From Mesorhizobium sp. WSM3860 (GTDB taxonomy: Bacteria > Pseudomonadota > Alphaproteobacteria > Rhizobiales > Rhizobiaceae), in assembly GCF_002294995.1 (NCBI RefSeq), contig NZ_NSGF01000005.1, forward strand, positions 62,001-126,000: 64,000 bases of DNA. Direction: 5' to 3'. This document shows, piece after piece, positions 1 to 9,326 of this stretch (positions are counted from its first letter, which is position 1; the number at the start of each line of letters is the position of its first letter). A model generated the notes under the pieces. It searched no databases, was not told the DNA's origin, and worked only from the letters and a program-made list of their open reading frames with translations. Made by a program: the position numbers and the translations under genes.

Positions 1-295
1 ACTGCAGCCAGCGGGCCCGATCGGGAAAGTCCTCGCGTCCGCGCATCACTTGCTCACGAAAGGGCCTACGAAAATCCTCGTAGCCATCAAAACCAAGCGC
101 GCGCGCCATTCGCACCAGCGTATTGGGCTTTACGTCTGCACCTTGCGCCATCCTTCTTATCGACGTGATGCTGATCATGTTCGAATTCTCGAGCACGTGG
201 GCAGCTGCCTTCTGCAATTCGGGAGTGAATGTGGATAGCCGGCTCGTAAGATCGTCGAGAACCGTTGTGGCTGTTTTTCCATTTGGTACATTCAT
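1..295 (-). CDS. RpiR-family transcriptional regulator, partial
   Basis: The reverse strand reads an open frame from an ATG at 295 that runs off the window start (98 codons visible). It begins MNVPNGKTATTVLDDLTSRL and carries the HTH_6 helix-turn-helix typical of RpiR regulators (ITSIRRMAQGADVKPNTLVRMARALGF, split here as ITSIRRMAQG then ADVKPNTLVRMARALGF). The C-terminal SIS sugar-binding domain would lie outside the window. It is divergent from the dehydrogenase gene at 366 with 70 bp between the starts, so it probably controls that operon. The family call rests on the N-terminal domain only. Confidence 0.75.
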   Translation of the reverse strand, partial: MNVPNGKTATTVLDDLTSRLSTFTPELQKAAAHVLENSNMISITSIRRMAQGADVKPNTLVRMARALGFDGYEDFRRPFREQVMRGREDFPDRARWLQ

Positions 296-365
296 GTGTT
301 TCATCCTTGACAATCGTACACTTGTTCGGTAGCTGTGTCTACAGGCAGTTTCTCGGGAGACGACA

Positions 366-2843
366 ATGAGCATATCTCACGCGCGGGTAGTAATCATAGG
401 CGGGGGCATCATGGGATGCGGCCTCGCCTACCACCTTGCGCATGAAGGCTGGACCGACATCGTGTTGTTCGAGAAGGCCGAGTTAACTTCGGGATCGACG
501 TGGCATGCGGCTGGGCAAATCACGCATTCGACGTCGAGTTTTTCGCTCGGCAAATGCGTCGGCTACAATATCGACCTCTATTCCAAGGTGCTCGAAAAGG
601 AGACTGGGCAGTCCGTGACCTGGCATGGATGTGGGTCTTTACGGCTGGCTTACACGGATGACGAACTCGACTGGCTCCGTCAGACGCTGAGCGTCGGAAA
701 GGCGCTGGGCTTCGCCATGGAATTGGTAGATCTGGAGCGCATCAGACAGCTTCACCCCTTTTATAATCTCGAAGGCGTGCAGGCGGCGCTGTACACGCCG
801 GATGACGGCCACGTTGACCCTTCCGGTGCCACTTTCGCACTTGCGCAAGGTGCACGCCAGCTCGGGGCCAAGACCGTACGTCAATGTCGGGTCTTGGACG
901 TAAAGCCGGAGCCCAATGGCGAATGGCGCGTCTTTACAGACCAAGGCGAGGTCGTTTGCGAGCATGTCGTTAACGCTGGTGGCACTTACGCGCGCCAGGT
1001 CGGCAAATGGGTGGGGCTCGACGTGCCCGTCACCTCGATGACACACCATTACTTGATAACGGACACTGTTCCGGAATTCATGACGTTGGAGAAGGAGCTT
1101 CCGGTCGTCCGGGATGATCGCTTGGTATCCGGCTACATTCGGATGGAGCAGAAATCGGGTTTGATCGGTATCTACGAGAAGGCGAAGCCCAACGCCGTTT
1201 GGATCGAAAGCTGCCCATGGGAAGCCGAGCATGAGCTGTTCGAGCCTGATTACGATCGCATTATGCCTTGGCTCGAAAATGCCATGGGTAGAATGCCTGT
1301 GCTCTCCCAACTCGGCATCAAGCGGGCTGTGCATGGTGCCATTTCACACCCCCCGGACGGGAACCCGCTGATCGGTCCTGCGCCTGGGCTTAAGAATTTT
1401 TGGCTCAATTGCGGCTGTCAGATTGGTATCGGATGGGGGCCAGGGCTGACGCGCGAACTGGCCCGTTGGATGGTCCACGGCGCCGCCGACATCAACATGC
1501 GCGACTACGATCCGCGGCGTTTTGGCAAGTTTGCTGATCAAAACTACCAAGTCACCAAGGCCAAAGAGGATTACCTTCTTCGCCATGAGATACCCTTCCC
1601 AAACCTCAACCGTCATCACGGGCGGCCGGTCAAGCCAAGTGCACTTTACGACCGTCTGCAGAAGCGTGGTGCTGTGTTTGAGGAGGTCTATGGTTGGGAG
1701 CGCCCCCGCTGGTTCGCAAAGGACGGTCTTGAGCAGAAAGACTACTACTCGTTTCGTCGACCCGCCTGGTTTCCCCTCGTTCAGAAGGAAGTCAGCGCGG
1801 TGCGCGAATGTGCCGGCCTGATGGATATCTCGGCCTTCTCGAAGGTTCAGGTGTCAGGCCCGGACGCTGCAGTGTTCGTTGATCGACTGATACCGAACCG
1901 GCTCCCGTCGAAAACCGGCCGAATTGGTCTTACGCATTTGCTCAACGACAGGGGACGCATCGAGCTGGAAACGACGATCGTTCGCTTGGCGGATGACAGC
2001 TTCTATTTCACCTGCGCTGCCTTCTTCGAACAGCGCCTCCTGGATCACCTGACGTTTGCGCGTACGGCAAACGAATCCGTGACCATCACCAATCTTTCGG
2101 ACAGGTGGGGGGCGCTTGCGCTCAACGGGCCACGGTCTCGTGACATTCTGGGACCGAATACCGAGGCTGCTCTTACAAATGCTGCTTTTCCCTGGCTGAC
2201 GGCTCAAGAAATCGAAGTCGCCGGGCAGAAGGTTTGGGCGTTTCGCATGTCCTATGCGGGCGAGTTGGGCTGGGAATTCCATGCCTCTAGAGAAAGCCTG
2301 CCGGCAATCTATGACGCCCTGCATGCCACCGGCAGCGCCTTCGGCTTAGTCGATTACGGCTCATTCGCAATGAACGTCATGCGCCTGGAAAAGATGTTCA
2401 AGGGAGCAGGTGAATTGACCAATGAAGTGACGCTTCCAGAGGCCGACGTCATGCGTTTCGTAAAGTTGGACAAGCCTCATTTCGCCGGAAAGCAGGCGAC
2501 GTTGGAAGCAATGGAGAGAGGCCCGGGTTGGATTTGCGCTTATCTTGCGATCGAAGCCGACGGCGTGTCCGATGGAAATGGCGGCGAAGCTGTCTTGCTG
2601 GGTGATCGGCAAGTCGGCTCCGTTAGCTCCATTGCTTATTCCTCGACTGTCGGGAAAATCCTGGCGTTCGCCTACATCGCTCCCGAAGCTGCGCGGGTAG
2701 GAACGAATTTGCAGGTCATGGTGCTGGGCGAGCCTCGAGCGGCGACGGTTCTGGGCGACGCCGCCTTCGATCCGGACAATGTACATCCACGGGTTGATGC
2801 GGAAAGCTCAAGCACGACCAAGAAGGTTGCGGCACATGCTTGA
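366..2843 (+). CDS. FAD-dependent dimethylglycine/sarcosine dehydrogenase-like protein with GcvT domain
   Basis: This 825-residue protein has an N-terminal DAO-type FAD domain (dinucleotide motif IIGGGIMGCG near residue 10) and the GSTWHAAG motif near residue 44, whose His carries covalent FAD in mammalian dimethylglycine dehydrogenase. The C-terminal half is a GcvT-type aminomethyltransferase/folate-binding domain. Family knowledge: such enzymes oxidatively demethylate N-methylglycines, pass the one-carbon unit to tetrahydrofolate and electrons to ETF. The nearby etfBA genes and a GATase-AraC regulator fit that role. The exact substrate (dimethylglycine, sarcosine or another N-methylated amine) cannot be read from sequence. 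The stop overlaps the next start by 8 bp, so the genes are probably coupled. Confidence 0.85.
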   Translation: MSISHARVVIIGGGIMGCGLAYHLAHEGWTDIVLFEKAELTSGSTWHAAGQITHSTSSFSLGKCVGYNIDLYSKVLEKETGQSVTWHGCGSLRLAYTDDELDWLRQTLSVGKALGFAMELVDLERIRQLHPFYNLEGVQAALYTPDDGHVDPSGATFALAQGARQLGAKTVRQCRVLDVKPEPNGEWRVFTDQGEVVCEHVVNAGGTYARQVGKWVGLDVPVTSMTHHYLITDTVPEFMTLEKELPVVRDDRLVSGYIRMEQKSGLIGIYEKAKPNAVWIESCPWEAEHELFEPDYDRIMPWLENAMGRMPVLSQLGIKRAVHGAISHPPDGNPLIGPAPGLKNFWLNCGCQIGIGWGPGLTRELARWMVHGAADINMRDYDPRRFGKFADQNYQVTKAKEDYLLRHEIPFPNLNRHHGRPVKPSALYDRLQKRGAVFEEVYGWERPRWFAKDGLEQKDYYSFRRPAWFPLVQKEVSAVRECAGLMDISAFSKVQVSGPDAAVFVDRLIPNRLPSKTGRIGLTHLLNDRGRIELETTIVRLADDSFYFTCAAFFEQRLLDHLTFARTANESVTITNLSDRWGALALNGPRSRDILGPNTEAALTNAAFPWLTAQEIEVAGQKVWAFRMSYAGELGWEFHASRESLPAIYDALHATGSAFGLVDYGSFAMNVMRLEKMFKGAGELTNEVTLPEADVMRFVKLDKPHFAGKQATLEAMERGPGWICAYLAIEADGVSDGNGGEAVLLGDRQVGSVSSIAYSSTVGKILAFAYIAPEAARVGTNLQVMVLGEPRAATVLGDAAFDPDNVHPRVDAESSSTTKKVAAHA

Positions 2844-4131
2844 CACCGGCGTGAATACGAGCGCGACACAAAGCGATTGGGTGAGCCGAGCGAAGGCGGT
2901 CCTGCCTGGCGGTGGATTTGGAAATTTTGATCCTTCCATCGTCATACGAAAAGGCCACGGCGCTCACGTCTGGGACGAGAATGGCAAGGAGTATATCGAC
3001 TTGTTGATAGGCTCGGGACCTATGATCCTGGGTCACGACAATCCCGAGGTCATCGAGGCCGTTCGCGAGCAAGCGACGAGGGGGCTTACCTTTTTCGCCA
3101 GCAACAGGCATGCGATCGAACTTGCAGAAATCATGTGCGAGGCGGTGCCGTGTGCAGAAAAGCTTCGATATGTTTCGACGGGCGGCGAGGCGGACATGTT
3201 CGCTATGCGTCTCGCACGAGCGCATACTGGTCGCGATAAGATACTAAAGTTCGAGGGCGGCTATCACGGGATGTCGTCTGAAGCCCTTATCAGCGTTTTT
3301 CCGGACCAAATTGGGAATTATCCCAACGGTGTTACAGACTCGGCTGGGATTCCGGAGCAAGTCCGCGACGGCGTCTTTGTCGCGCCATTCAATGACATTG
3401 AATTCCTGCGTCAATTCCTGGCGGAGCATGGCTCGAAGATTGCTGGAATCATCGTGGAACCGCTCCAGCGCTTGATCCCACCAGCGCCAGGCTTCTTGGA
3501 GACATTGCGCGAGGAAGCGTCGAAGCGAGGTATCGTTCTAATCTTCGACGAAGTCGTCACCGGGTTTCGCCTTGCCTATGGCGGCGCTCAAGAGCGATAC
3601 GGCGTGGTGCCCGATTTATGCACCTTGGGCAAGATCATCGGAGGCGGCCTTCCGCTTGCCGCTATTGCGGGTAAGACGGAGATCATGGCCCACTTCGACA
3701 AAGCAGCTGTTGGGAAGGACGGGTTCACCCTCCAAATCGGGACGTTGAGCGGTAATCCGCTTGCCGCTGTGGCCGGGCTCAAAACCTTGGAAATCCTCCG
3801 TCGACCCGGTAGCTATGACCGTCTTCGCGGTTATGGCGTAGGCGTCATGGGCATGCTCAGCAACGCGCTAGACCAAACCGGTATTGCTTACCAGATCGTC
3901 GGGGATCCAGTGCTGTTTGACGTGGTCTTCACAGAAAAAACCGTGAAATCGTATCAAGACGTCGCAAAAGGCAATTCCGCGGCTGCCGGTAGATTTAACA
4001 CCGCCCTGCGTGAGAAGGGGATCTTCAAGTCTCCGGGCAAGATCTATCCATCCCTTGCCCTGATCGACAGTGATCTGGCCTGGACGAAAGAAGCAATCGA
4101 TCACGCTGCCACTAGGCTGCTGGCAGCATAG
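2836..4131 (+). CDS. class III (glutamate-1-semialdehyde-like) aminotransferase
   Basis: A 431-residue PLP-dependent fold I enzyme. The cofactor Asp is in IFDEVVTGFR and the Schiff-base Lys in LGKIIGGGLP, arranged as in glutamate-1-semialdehyde aminomutase and related omega-transaminases. I chose the ATG at 2836 (MLDTGVNTSATQSDW), which overlaps the upstream stop; an upstream ATG at 2779 would place 57 codons inside the preceding gene and is unlikely. Position between a methylglycine dehydrogenase and an FAD reductase suggests an amine or amino-acid catabolic role rather than haem synthesis. Substrate unknown. Confidence 0.8.
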   Translation: MLDTGVNTSATQSDWVSRAKAVLPGGGFGNFDPSIVIRKGHGAHVWDENGKEYIDLLIGSGPMILGHDNPEVIEAVREQATRGLTFFASNRHAIELAEIMCEAVPCAEKLRYVSTGGEADMFAMRLARAHTGRDKILKFEGGYHGMSSEALISVFPDQIGNYPNGVTDSAGIPEQVRDGVFVAPFNDIEFLRQFLAEHGSKIAGIIVEPLQRLIPPAPGFLETLREEASKRGIVLIFDEVVTGFRLAYGGAQERYGVVPDLCTLGKIIGGGLPLAAIAGKTEIMAHFDKAAVGKDGFTLQIGTLSGNPLAAVAGLKTLEILRRPGSYDRLRGYGVGVMGMLSNALDQTGIAYQIVGDPVLFDVVFTEKTVKSYQDVAKGNSAAAGRFNTALREKGIFKSPGKIYPSLALIDSDLAWTKEAIDHAATRLLAA

Positions 4132-4157
4132 AGCACAAAGCATTCCCTGAGGAACAT

Positions 4158-5393
4158 ATGCAGGACAATGTTGTCATTGTCGGCACGGGGCAGGCTGCGC
4201 TCTCGTGTGCCGTAAAATTGCGCGACTCGGGCTACGAGGGCGCCGTTACCATGCTTGGTGATGAGCCCTGGCTGCCCTACCAAAGGCCGCCGCTGTCCAA
4301 GGCCTATTTGAAGGGCGAGACAACTGCGGACCGATTGGAGTTTCGTCCTCAGGAGTTCTTCGCAAAAGCCGGAATTGGGGTCGAGCGGGACAGTCGGGTT
4401 ACCTCTATCGATCGCAGCAACCGAAGCGTTACAACATCGGACGGCAGAAGCTATGCTTATACCAAGCTCGTTTTAACCACAGGCTCGCGGGCACGAACCC
4501 TTCCGGATGTGATGACGCACGGCCTGGATGGGATTCTGACCCTGAGGAGCATCGCGGATGCCGATCGCCTTCGGCGCGCGTTAGCAAGTGCAAAGCGCAT
4601 CGTCGTCGTTGGCGGCGGTTATGTGGGGCTGGAAGTTGCTTCGATTGCTGTGCGAATGGGCAATGCGGTTACCATCGTCGAAATGGCTGACCGTGTCCTC
4701 AAGCGCGTCGCAGGCGCTCCAACGGCTGAAGCGATCGAAGAGCTCCATGCGCGCCACGGTGCGACCATTCTAACCAATGCACAGCTGACAGGATTTTCCG
4801 GCCACAGCGGCAAAGTCGCTGGCGTTGCCTTGGAAAGCGGCACCATGCTCCCTGCAGATTTGGTTCTGGTCGCTATTGGTGGCACGGCGAATGTCGAGCT
4901 CGCCGCCGAAGCCTGCCTGACAGTCGAGAATGGGATTGTCGTTGACAGATTGGGACAGACCTCCGGCACCGACATCTATGCGGCTGGCGATTGTGCCGCT
5001 TTTCCTTTTGGCGGCCGGTTAATCCGCCTCGAATCGGTGCAAAACGCCATCGAGCAAGGCGGCGTAGTCGCCAATGCCATTTTGGGCAGGCCAGTGGAAT
5101 ATGAGCCCGTTCCGTGGTTTTGGAGCGACCAGTACGACACCAAGTTGCAAACGGCGGGTCTGGCGCTTGACTACGATGACATCCTTGCGGTGTCCGTGGA
5201 ACAGGGCTGTTCGGCGTTTTGGTATTTTCGCGATGGCTTGGCCGTGGCCGTCGACACGATGAACGACCCAAAAACGCATATGGCAGCGCGCCGGCTCTTC
5301 GGAGCTCGTGTCGAGCTCCGGCGTGAACTACTCCTAAAACCTGACTTCAACCTCATGCAGTACGTTCGTACGGCCGCCGACCCGTCTGGATGA
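4158..5393 (+). CDS. FAD/NAD(P)-binding reductase of the ferredoxin/rubredoxin reductase (BphA4) type
   Basis: The 411-residue protein has two dinucleotide-binding motifs (VVIVGTGQAALSC at the N-terminus and VVVGGGYVGLEVA in the middle), the RPPLSKAYL motif and the C-terminal FAD motif IYAAGDCA. This order is typical of flavin reductases that shuttle electrons from NAD(P)H to a ferredoxin or rubredoxin. The start at 4158 has GAGGA at good spacing. No partner ferredoxin gene is seen nearby, so its electron acceptor is open. It sits in the same-strand run with the dehydrogenase and etf genes. Confidence 0.8.
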   Translation: MQDNVVIVGTGQAALSCAVKLRDSGYEGAVTMLGDEPWLPYQRPPLSKAYLKGETTADRLEFRPQEFFAKAGIGVERDSRVTSIDRSNRSVTTSDGRSYAYTKLVLTTGSRARTLPDVMTHGLDGILTLRSIADADRLRRALASAKRIVVVGGGYVGLEVASIAVRMGNAVTIVEMADRVLKRVAGAPTAEAIEELHARHGATILTNAQLTGFSGHSGKVAGVALESGTMLPADLVLVAIGGTANVELAAEACLTVENGIVVDRLGQTSGTDIYAAGDCAAFPFGGRLIRLESVQNAIEQGGVVANAILGRPVEYEPVPWFWSDQYDTKLQTAGLALDYDDILAVSVEQGCSAFWYFRDGLAVAVDTMNDPKTHMAARRLFGARVELRRELLLKPDFNLMQYVRTAADPSG

Positions 5394-5409
5394 ATAAAGG
5401 AAAAATCCG

Positions 5410-6159
5410 ATGAAAGTGCTTGTGCCCGTGAAGCGGGTTGTGGATGCCAACGTCAAGGTCCGGGTGAAAGCCGACGGACTGGGCGTGGAGCTTGCCAACG
5501 TCAAGATGGCGATGAACCCGTTCGACGAGATCGCGGTCGAGGAAGCGATCCGCATCAAGGAAGCCGGCAAGGCTGAGGAAATCATCGTCGTCTCGGTCGG
5601 CCCGCAGCAGGCGCAGGAGACGCTGCGCACCGCGCTGGCCATGGGCGCCGACCGGGCCATTCTGGTCAAGACCGACGAGCAGACCGAGCCGCTCGGCGTC
5701 GCCAAGGTGCTGAAAGGCGTGGTCGAGGCCGAGAAGCCCGGCCTTGTCATCCTCGGCAAGCAGGCGATCGACGACGATTCCAACCAGACCGGCCAGATGC
5801 TGGCCGCGCTGCTTGGCTGGTCGCAGGGCACCTTCGCCTCCAAGATCGAGCTCGCCGGCGACAAGGCCAAGGTGACGCGCGAAGTCGACGGCGGCCTGCA
5901 GACGGTCGAGCTGAAGATGCCGGCGATCGTTACCGCCGATCTCCGCCTCAACCAGCCGCGCTATGCCTCGCTGCCCAACATCATGAAGGCCAAGAAGAAG
6001 CCGCTCGACGAGAAGAGCCCGGCCGACTTCGGCGCCGACGTCAAGCCGCGCCTCAAGGTGATCAAGACCGAGGAGCCGGGCGGCCGCAAGGCAGGCGTCA
6101 AGGTGAAGTCGGTGGCCGAGCTGGTCGAGAAGCTGAAGAACGAAGCCGGCGTTCTGTAA
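5410..6159 (+). CDS. etfB: electron transfer flavoprotein beta subunit
   Basis: The 249-residue protein starts [12 protein letters not shown] and includes the [14 protein letters not shown] segment of EtfB, with [10 protein letters not shown] and an AMP-binding region. It would pair with EtfA just downstream to carry electrons from acyl-CoA or methylglycine dehydrogenases to the quinone pool. It is of housekeeping type, not the nif-linked FixA. Codon use is markedly more GC-rich than in the genes on both sides, which suggests capture of a chromosomal-type copy into the island. Confidence 0.92.
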   Translation: MKVLVPVKRVVDANVKVRVKADGLGVELANVKMAMNPFDEIAVEEAIRIKEAGKAEEIIVVSVGPQQAQETLRTALAMGADRAILVKTDEQTEPLGVAKVLKGVVEAEKPGLVILGKQAIDDDSNQTGQMLAALLGWSQGTFASKIELAGDKAKVTREVDGGLQTVELKMPAIVTADLRLNQPRYASLPNIMKAKKKPLDEKSPADFGADVKPRLKVIKTEEPGGRKAGVKVKSVAELVEKLKNEAGVL

Positions 6160-6182
6160 GGCATCGGGAAAGGACAAAGAAA

Positions 6183-7121
6183 ATGGCAATTCTCCTCATC
6201 GCCGAACATGACAACGCAAGCCTTTCCGACCAGACCGCAAAAGCGCTGTCGGCGGCTCTCCAGATCGGCCAGGAGGTCGACGTGCTGGTGGCCGGCAAGG
6301 GCGCCAAGGGCGCAGCCGACGCCGCCGCCAAGCTGAAGGGCGTGCGCAAGGTGCTGCTCGCCGAAGCCGACGAGCTTTCGGAACGCCTCGCCGAGCCGAC
6401 CGCGGCTCTCGTGGTGTCGCTTGCGGGCAGCTACGACACGATCGTCGCGCCGGCGACCTCTGCAGGCAAGAACATCGCGCCGCGCGTGGCAGCCCTGCTC
6501 GACGTCGCGCAGGTGTCGGAGATCATCGAAGTGGTCTCGCCCGATACCTTCAAGCGGCCGATCTATGCCGGCAACGCCATCCAGACTGTGCAGTCGACCG
6601 ACGCCAAGAAGGTCATCACAGTGCGCACGGCTTCCTTCGCGGCAACGCCGGAAGGCGGTTCGGCCTCGGTCGAAACGGCCAACGCCGCCGCCAATCCCGG
6701 TCTTTCGTCGTTCGTCGAGAACAAGCTTTCCGAGAACGATCGTCCCGAGCTGACCTCGGCCAAGATCATCATCTCGGGTGGCCGTGCGCTGGGGTCGTCG
6801 GAGAAGTTCCAGGAAGTTATCCTGCCGGTCGCCGACAAGCTCGGCGCCGCGGTCGGCGCCTCGCGCGCCGCGGTCGACGCCGGCTACGCGCCGAACGACT
6901 GGCAGGTCGGCCAGACCGGCAAGGTGGTCGCGCCCGATCTCTATATCGCCGTCGGCATCTCGGGTGCTATCCAGCATCTGGCCGGCATGAAGGATTCGAA
7001 GGTCATCGTCGCCATCAACAAGGACGAGGAAGCCCCGATCTTCCAGGTCGCCGATTACGGCCTGGTCGGCGATCTCTTCGTCATCCTGCCGGAACTGCAA
7101 AAGGCGCTCTCAAGCGGCTGA
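6183..7121 (+). CDS. etfA: electron transfer flavoprotein alpha subunit
   Basis: A 312-residue protein 23 bp after etfB. The C-terminal half carries the FAD-binding signature of EtfA ([12 protein letters not shown], then [22 protein letters not shown], read in two pieces, then [10 protein letters not shown]). With EtfB it forms the soluble heterodimer that collects electrons from flavin dehydrogenases such as the one encoded at 366. GC-rich codon use matches etfB and contrasts with the following AraC gene. The ETF:ubiquinone oxidoreductase is not in the window and could be chromosomal. Confidence 0.92.
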   Translation: MAILLIAEHDNASLSDQTAKALSAALQIGQEVDVLVAGKGAKGAADAAAKLKGVRKVLLAEADELSERLAEPTAALVVSLAGSYDTIVAPATSAGKNIAPRVAALLDVAQVSEIIEVVSPDTFKRPIYAGNAIQTVQSTDAKKVITVRTASFAATPEGGSASVETANAAANPGLSSFVENKLSENDRPELTSAKIIISGGRALGSSEKFQEVILPVADKLGAAVGASRAAVDAGYAPNDWQVGQTGKVVAPDLYIAVGISGAIQHLAGMKDSKVIVAINKDEEAPIFQVADYGLVGDLFVILPELQKALSSG

Positions 7122-7212
7122 AAGATGGGAAATCGGTTCCGATCCTCGCTAGAGGCAGGAAACGACGCGGCGTCCTCTGGTCGTATGCCACCAAACTTCA
7201 GGCGGTGACAGA

Positions 7213-8259
7213 ATGAACTCAATAAATAACCGACTCGTCAGCCAGGGGAGATTGGACCCCGTAAACTTAGATGCCACGGCCTTCATGCCATTGGCTGATG
7301 GAACGACGGAATTTTTGATAATTCTTGTTCCGGGATTCTCGCAACTGTGTATGTCGTCCTTCATCGATCCACTGCGGTATGCAAACAGATTGTCCGGGCG
7401 CGAGCGGTTTCGATGGAAATTGATAAGCGACGACGGCACCCCCGTGATGTGTTCCAGTGGCATCCAAGTATGCGTGGAGGCAAGTCTTAACGCGGAAGCC
7501 AAGCTTCTGAAATCAAAGCGTCTACCCGATGGAATCGTGGTGTGCACGGGGGAGGGTGTCGAACACTATCGATCAGCATCATTGGTGTCCCTTCTACGCC
7601 AGTGTGCGCGTCAAAATGTCAGGCTTTACGGACTGGGCACCGGCGCTTGGGTCCTCGCTGCGGCCGGTCTGCTGTCAGGCACGCGTTGCACCATCCATTG
7701 GGACACGATGGCAGCCTTCTCTGAGACATTTGAAGGCCTTAAGCTGACTGACGCCCTCTTCGTCGAGCAGCGAGGAATAGTTACTTGCGCCGGCGAATTT
7801 GCCGCCTTTGATCTTGCGATTAGCTCGGTGGAATCGCGATGTGGTGCCGACGTGGCGCGATCGGTCTGCCGCTTCCTCACAGCTGATCGATGGCGCGAAG
7901 GGGAAAGCTCCCAATCTGCTCCCCTTGGGCTTCGCTTTAGCGGCGCCAGCGAAAAGCTAATCCGCATCATTCGAAGTATGGAAAATTCTGTAGATGAGCC
8001 GTTGACGATTAGCGCTATTGCGGAACAGCAGGGCCTTTCTTGTCGGCAAATTCAGCGCCTCTTTCTTCACCATCTCAAGTCGTCCCCGATGCGATATTAT
8101 CTTTTACTCAGAATTACTCGGGCGCGCCAACTACTCGAACTAACCGATATGTCCGTGCTGCAGGTTGCAATCGCTTGCGGTTTCGTCTCATCATCGCATT
8201 TTTCAAAATGCTATCGTGACCACTTCGGTGAAGCGCCGAGCAGTATGCGACGCGGTTAA
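7213..8259 (+). CDS. GlxA-type AraC-family regulator (DJ-1/PfpI domain plus HTH)
   Basis: The 348-residue protein has an N-terminal class I amidotransferase-like (DJ-1/PfpI) domain of about 190 residues (FLIILVPGFSQLCMSSFIDP) and a C-terminal double HTH of AraC type (ISAIAEQQGLSCRQIQRLF and VLQVAIACGFVSSSHFSKCY). This layout is shared by GbdR, the glycine-betaine/dimethylglycine regulator of Pseudomonas, which fits the catabolic genes upstream. That it senses a methylated glycine is inference from context. The start at 7213 has only a weak ribosome binding site. Confidence 0.85.
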   Translation: MNSINNRLVSQGRLDPVNLDATAFMPLADGTTEFLIILVPGFSQLCMSSFIDPLRYANRLSGRERFRWKLISDDGTPVMCSSGIQVCVEASLNAEAKLLKSKRLPDGIVVCTGEGVEHYRSASLVSLLRQCARQNVRLYGLGTGAWVLAAAGLLSGTRCTIHWDTMAAFSETFEGLKLTDALFVEQRGIVTCAGEFAAFDLAISSVESRCGADVARSVCRFLTADRWREGESSQSAPLGLRFSGASEKLIRIIRSMENSVDEPLTISAIAEQQGLSCRQIQRLFLHHLKSSPMRYYLLLRITRARQLLELTDMSVLQVAIACGFVSSSHFSKCYRDHFGEAPSSMRRG

Positions 8260-8396
8260 CGAGATTTTCCCGTGCGTAGCCCTGGCGATCCCAAACACTG
8301 ATGAGCCAAACGGAGTCAGTTCCACGTCGGCACGTGCCAACTTGAGCGGTGCGTCGCGCCAATACTTTGCGCGCAAGCTCGACAAAACCGAACGAC

Positions 8397-9326
8397 CTAC
8401 TGCAACTCTCGCGCACGTCCAGCGCCATTCCTGGTTTCCCAGATCGAGTCGAAGTTGCGTAACATCACTTCCGCGACGCTGAAGGTGTGCTTCCCTTGCC
8501 GGGAAGTCAGGCGAGCGTCGATGTCGGGATAGATAAAAAAAGGAAGGGAAATTCGTTCGGCCGGACCGGTGTGCACGACCTGATGGGGCGTGCTCTTGAA
8601 TCGATCATCGCTCAAGGCTTGAAGCATATCGCCCAGATTGACAACGAGACTGTCGGGCAAGCTCGGCGCCGGCACCCAGCGTCCCCCGAACCACACCTGC
8701 AAGGAGCGCGTGGGGAGTTCCTCCTGCAGCAGCAGGGTGAAGAACCCATTGTCGGTATGCTTTCCGGCCGTGCCGCCTGTGGATGGATATCGGATCACGC
8801 GTTGCAGGACCGTCGGCGGGTTGAAATGGCGTTGGAACCAGCCCTCTTCCATATCGAGCAGGTCGGCCAGCGCGGTCCCGAGCTGCGGCACAACCTCGTT
8901 GACCACGGTAGCCTGCAAAGCAAGCAGGCTTCGAGCGAAACCAGGAGCCAACGCTTCATCCGGAAGGCGTGTTCGACCAGCAAACGGACGCCGGTCACCT
9001 TCATTCTCGATTCCGAGGTCGAACATCTCCTTCGGATCGGGGCCGGCGTCGGGATGTAGCACCTCGCCGTGCAACGGACTGTATCCGCGAGCGGTCGGGG
9101 GATACACGTATTGGGCGGCGTGACCGAAACGTTCCTTTGTCGGCTGTGGCAACGCGAAGAAGCGCCTGGAAGCCTGGATCGCTTCTGAGATCTGTTCTTT
9201 CGGGATTCCGTGCTCAAGATAGAAGAATCCGTACTCTTCGCAGGCCAGGCGCAAGTTTTCGCGCTCTTCCTTTCGCGTTGCATCAGCGGCCAGTTTCGCC
9301 AGCGAGATTTGCGGTAGTGTGGTCAT
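8397..9326 (-). CDS. Fe(II)/2-oxoglutarate-type oxygenase of the isopenicillin N synthase family
   Basis: The 309-residue protein has the N-terminal DIOX_N region (EYGFFYLEHGIP) and a C-terminal 2OG-FeII core with the HTDNGFFTLLLQ motif (His and Asp ligands), the distal His in STPHQVVH and the RIS cosubstrate motif. Family members hydroxylate, desaturate or cyclise small molecules; the substrate cannot be told. It overlaps the methyltransferase gene upstream by 4 bp, and that gene overlaps the dehydrogenase gene, so the three form one operon reading leftward. Confidence 0.82.
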   Translation of the reverse strand: MTTLPQISLAKLAADATRKEERENLRLACEEYGFFYLEHGIPKEQISEAIQASRRFFALPQPTKERFGHAAQYVYPPTARGYSPLHGEVLHPDAGPDPKEMFDLGIENEGDRRPFAGRTRLPDEALAPGFARSLLALQATVVNEVVPQLGTALADLLDMEEGWFQRHFNPPTVLQRVIRYPSTGGTAGKHTDNGFFTLLLQEELPTRSLQVWFGGRWVPAPSLPDSLVVNLGDMLQALSDDRFKSTPHQVVHTGPAERISLPFFIYPDIDARLTSRQGKHTFSVAEVMLRNFDSIWETRNGAGRARELQ

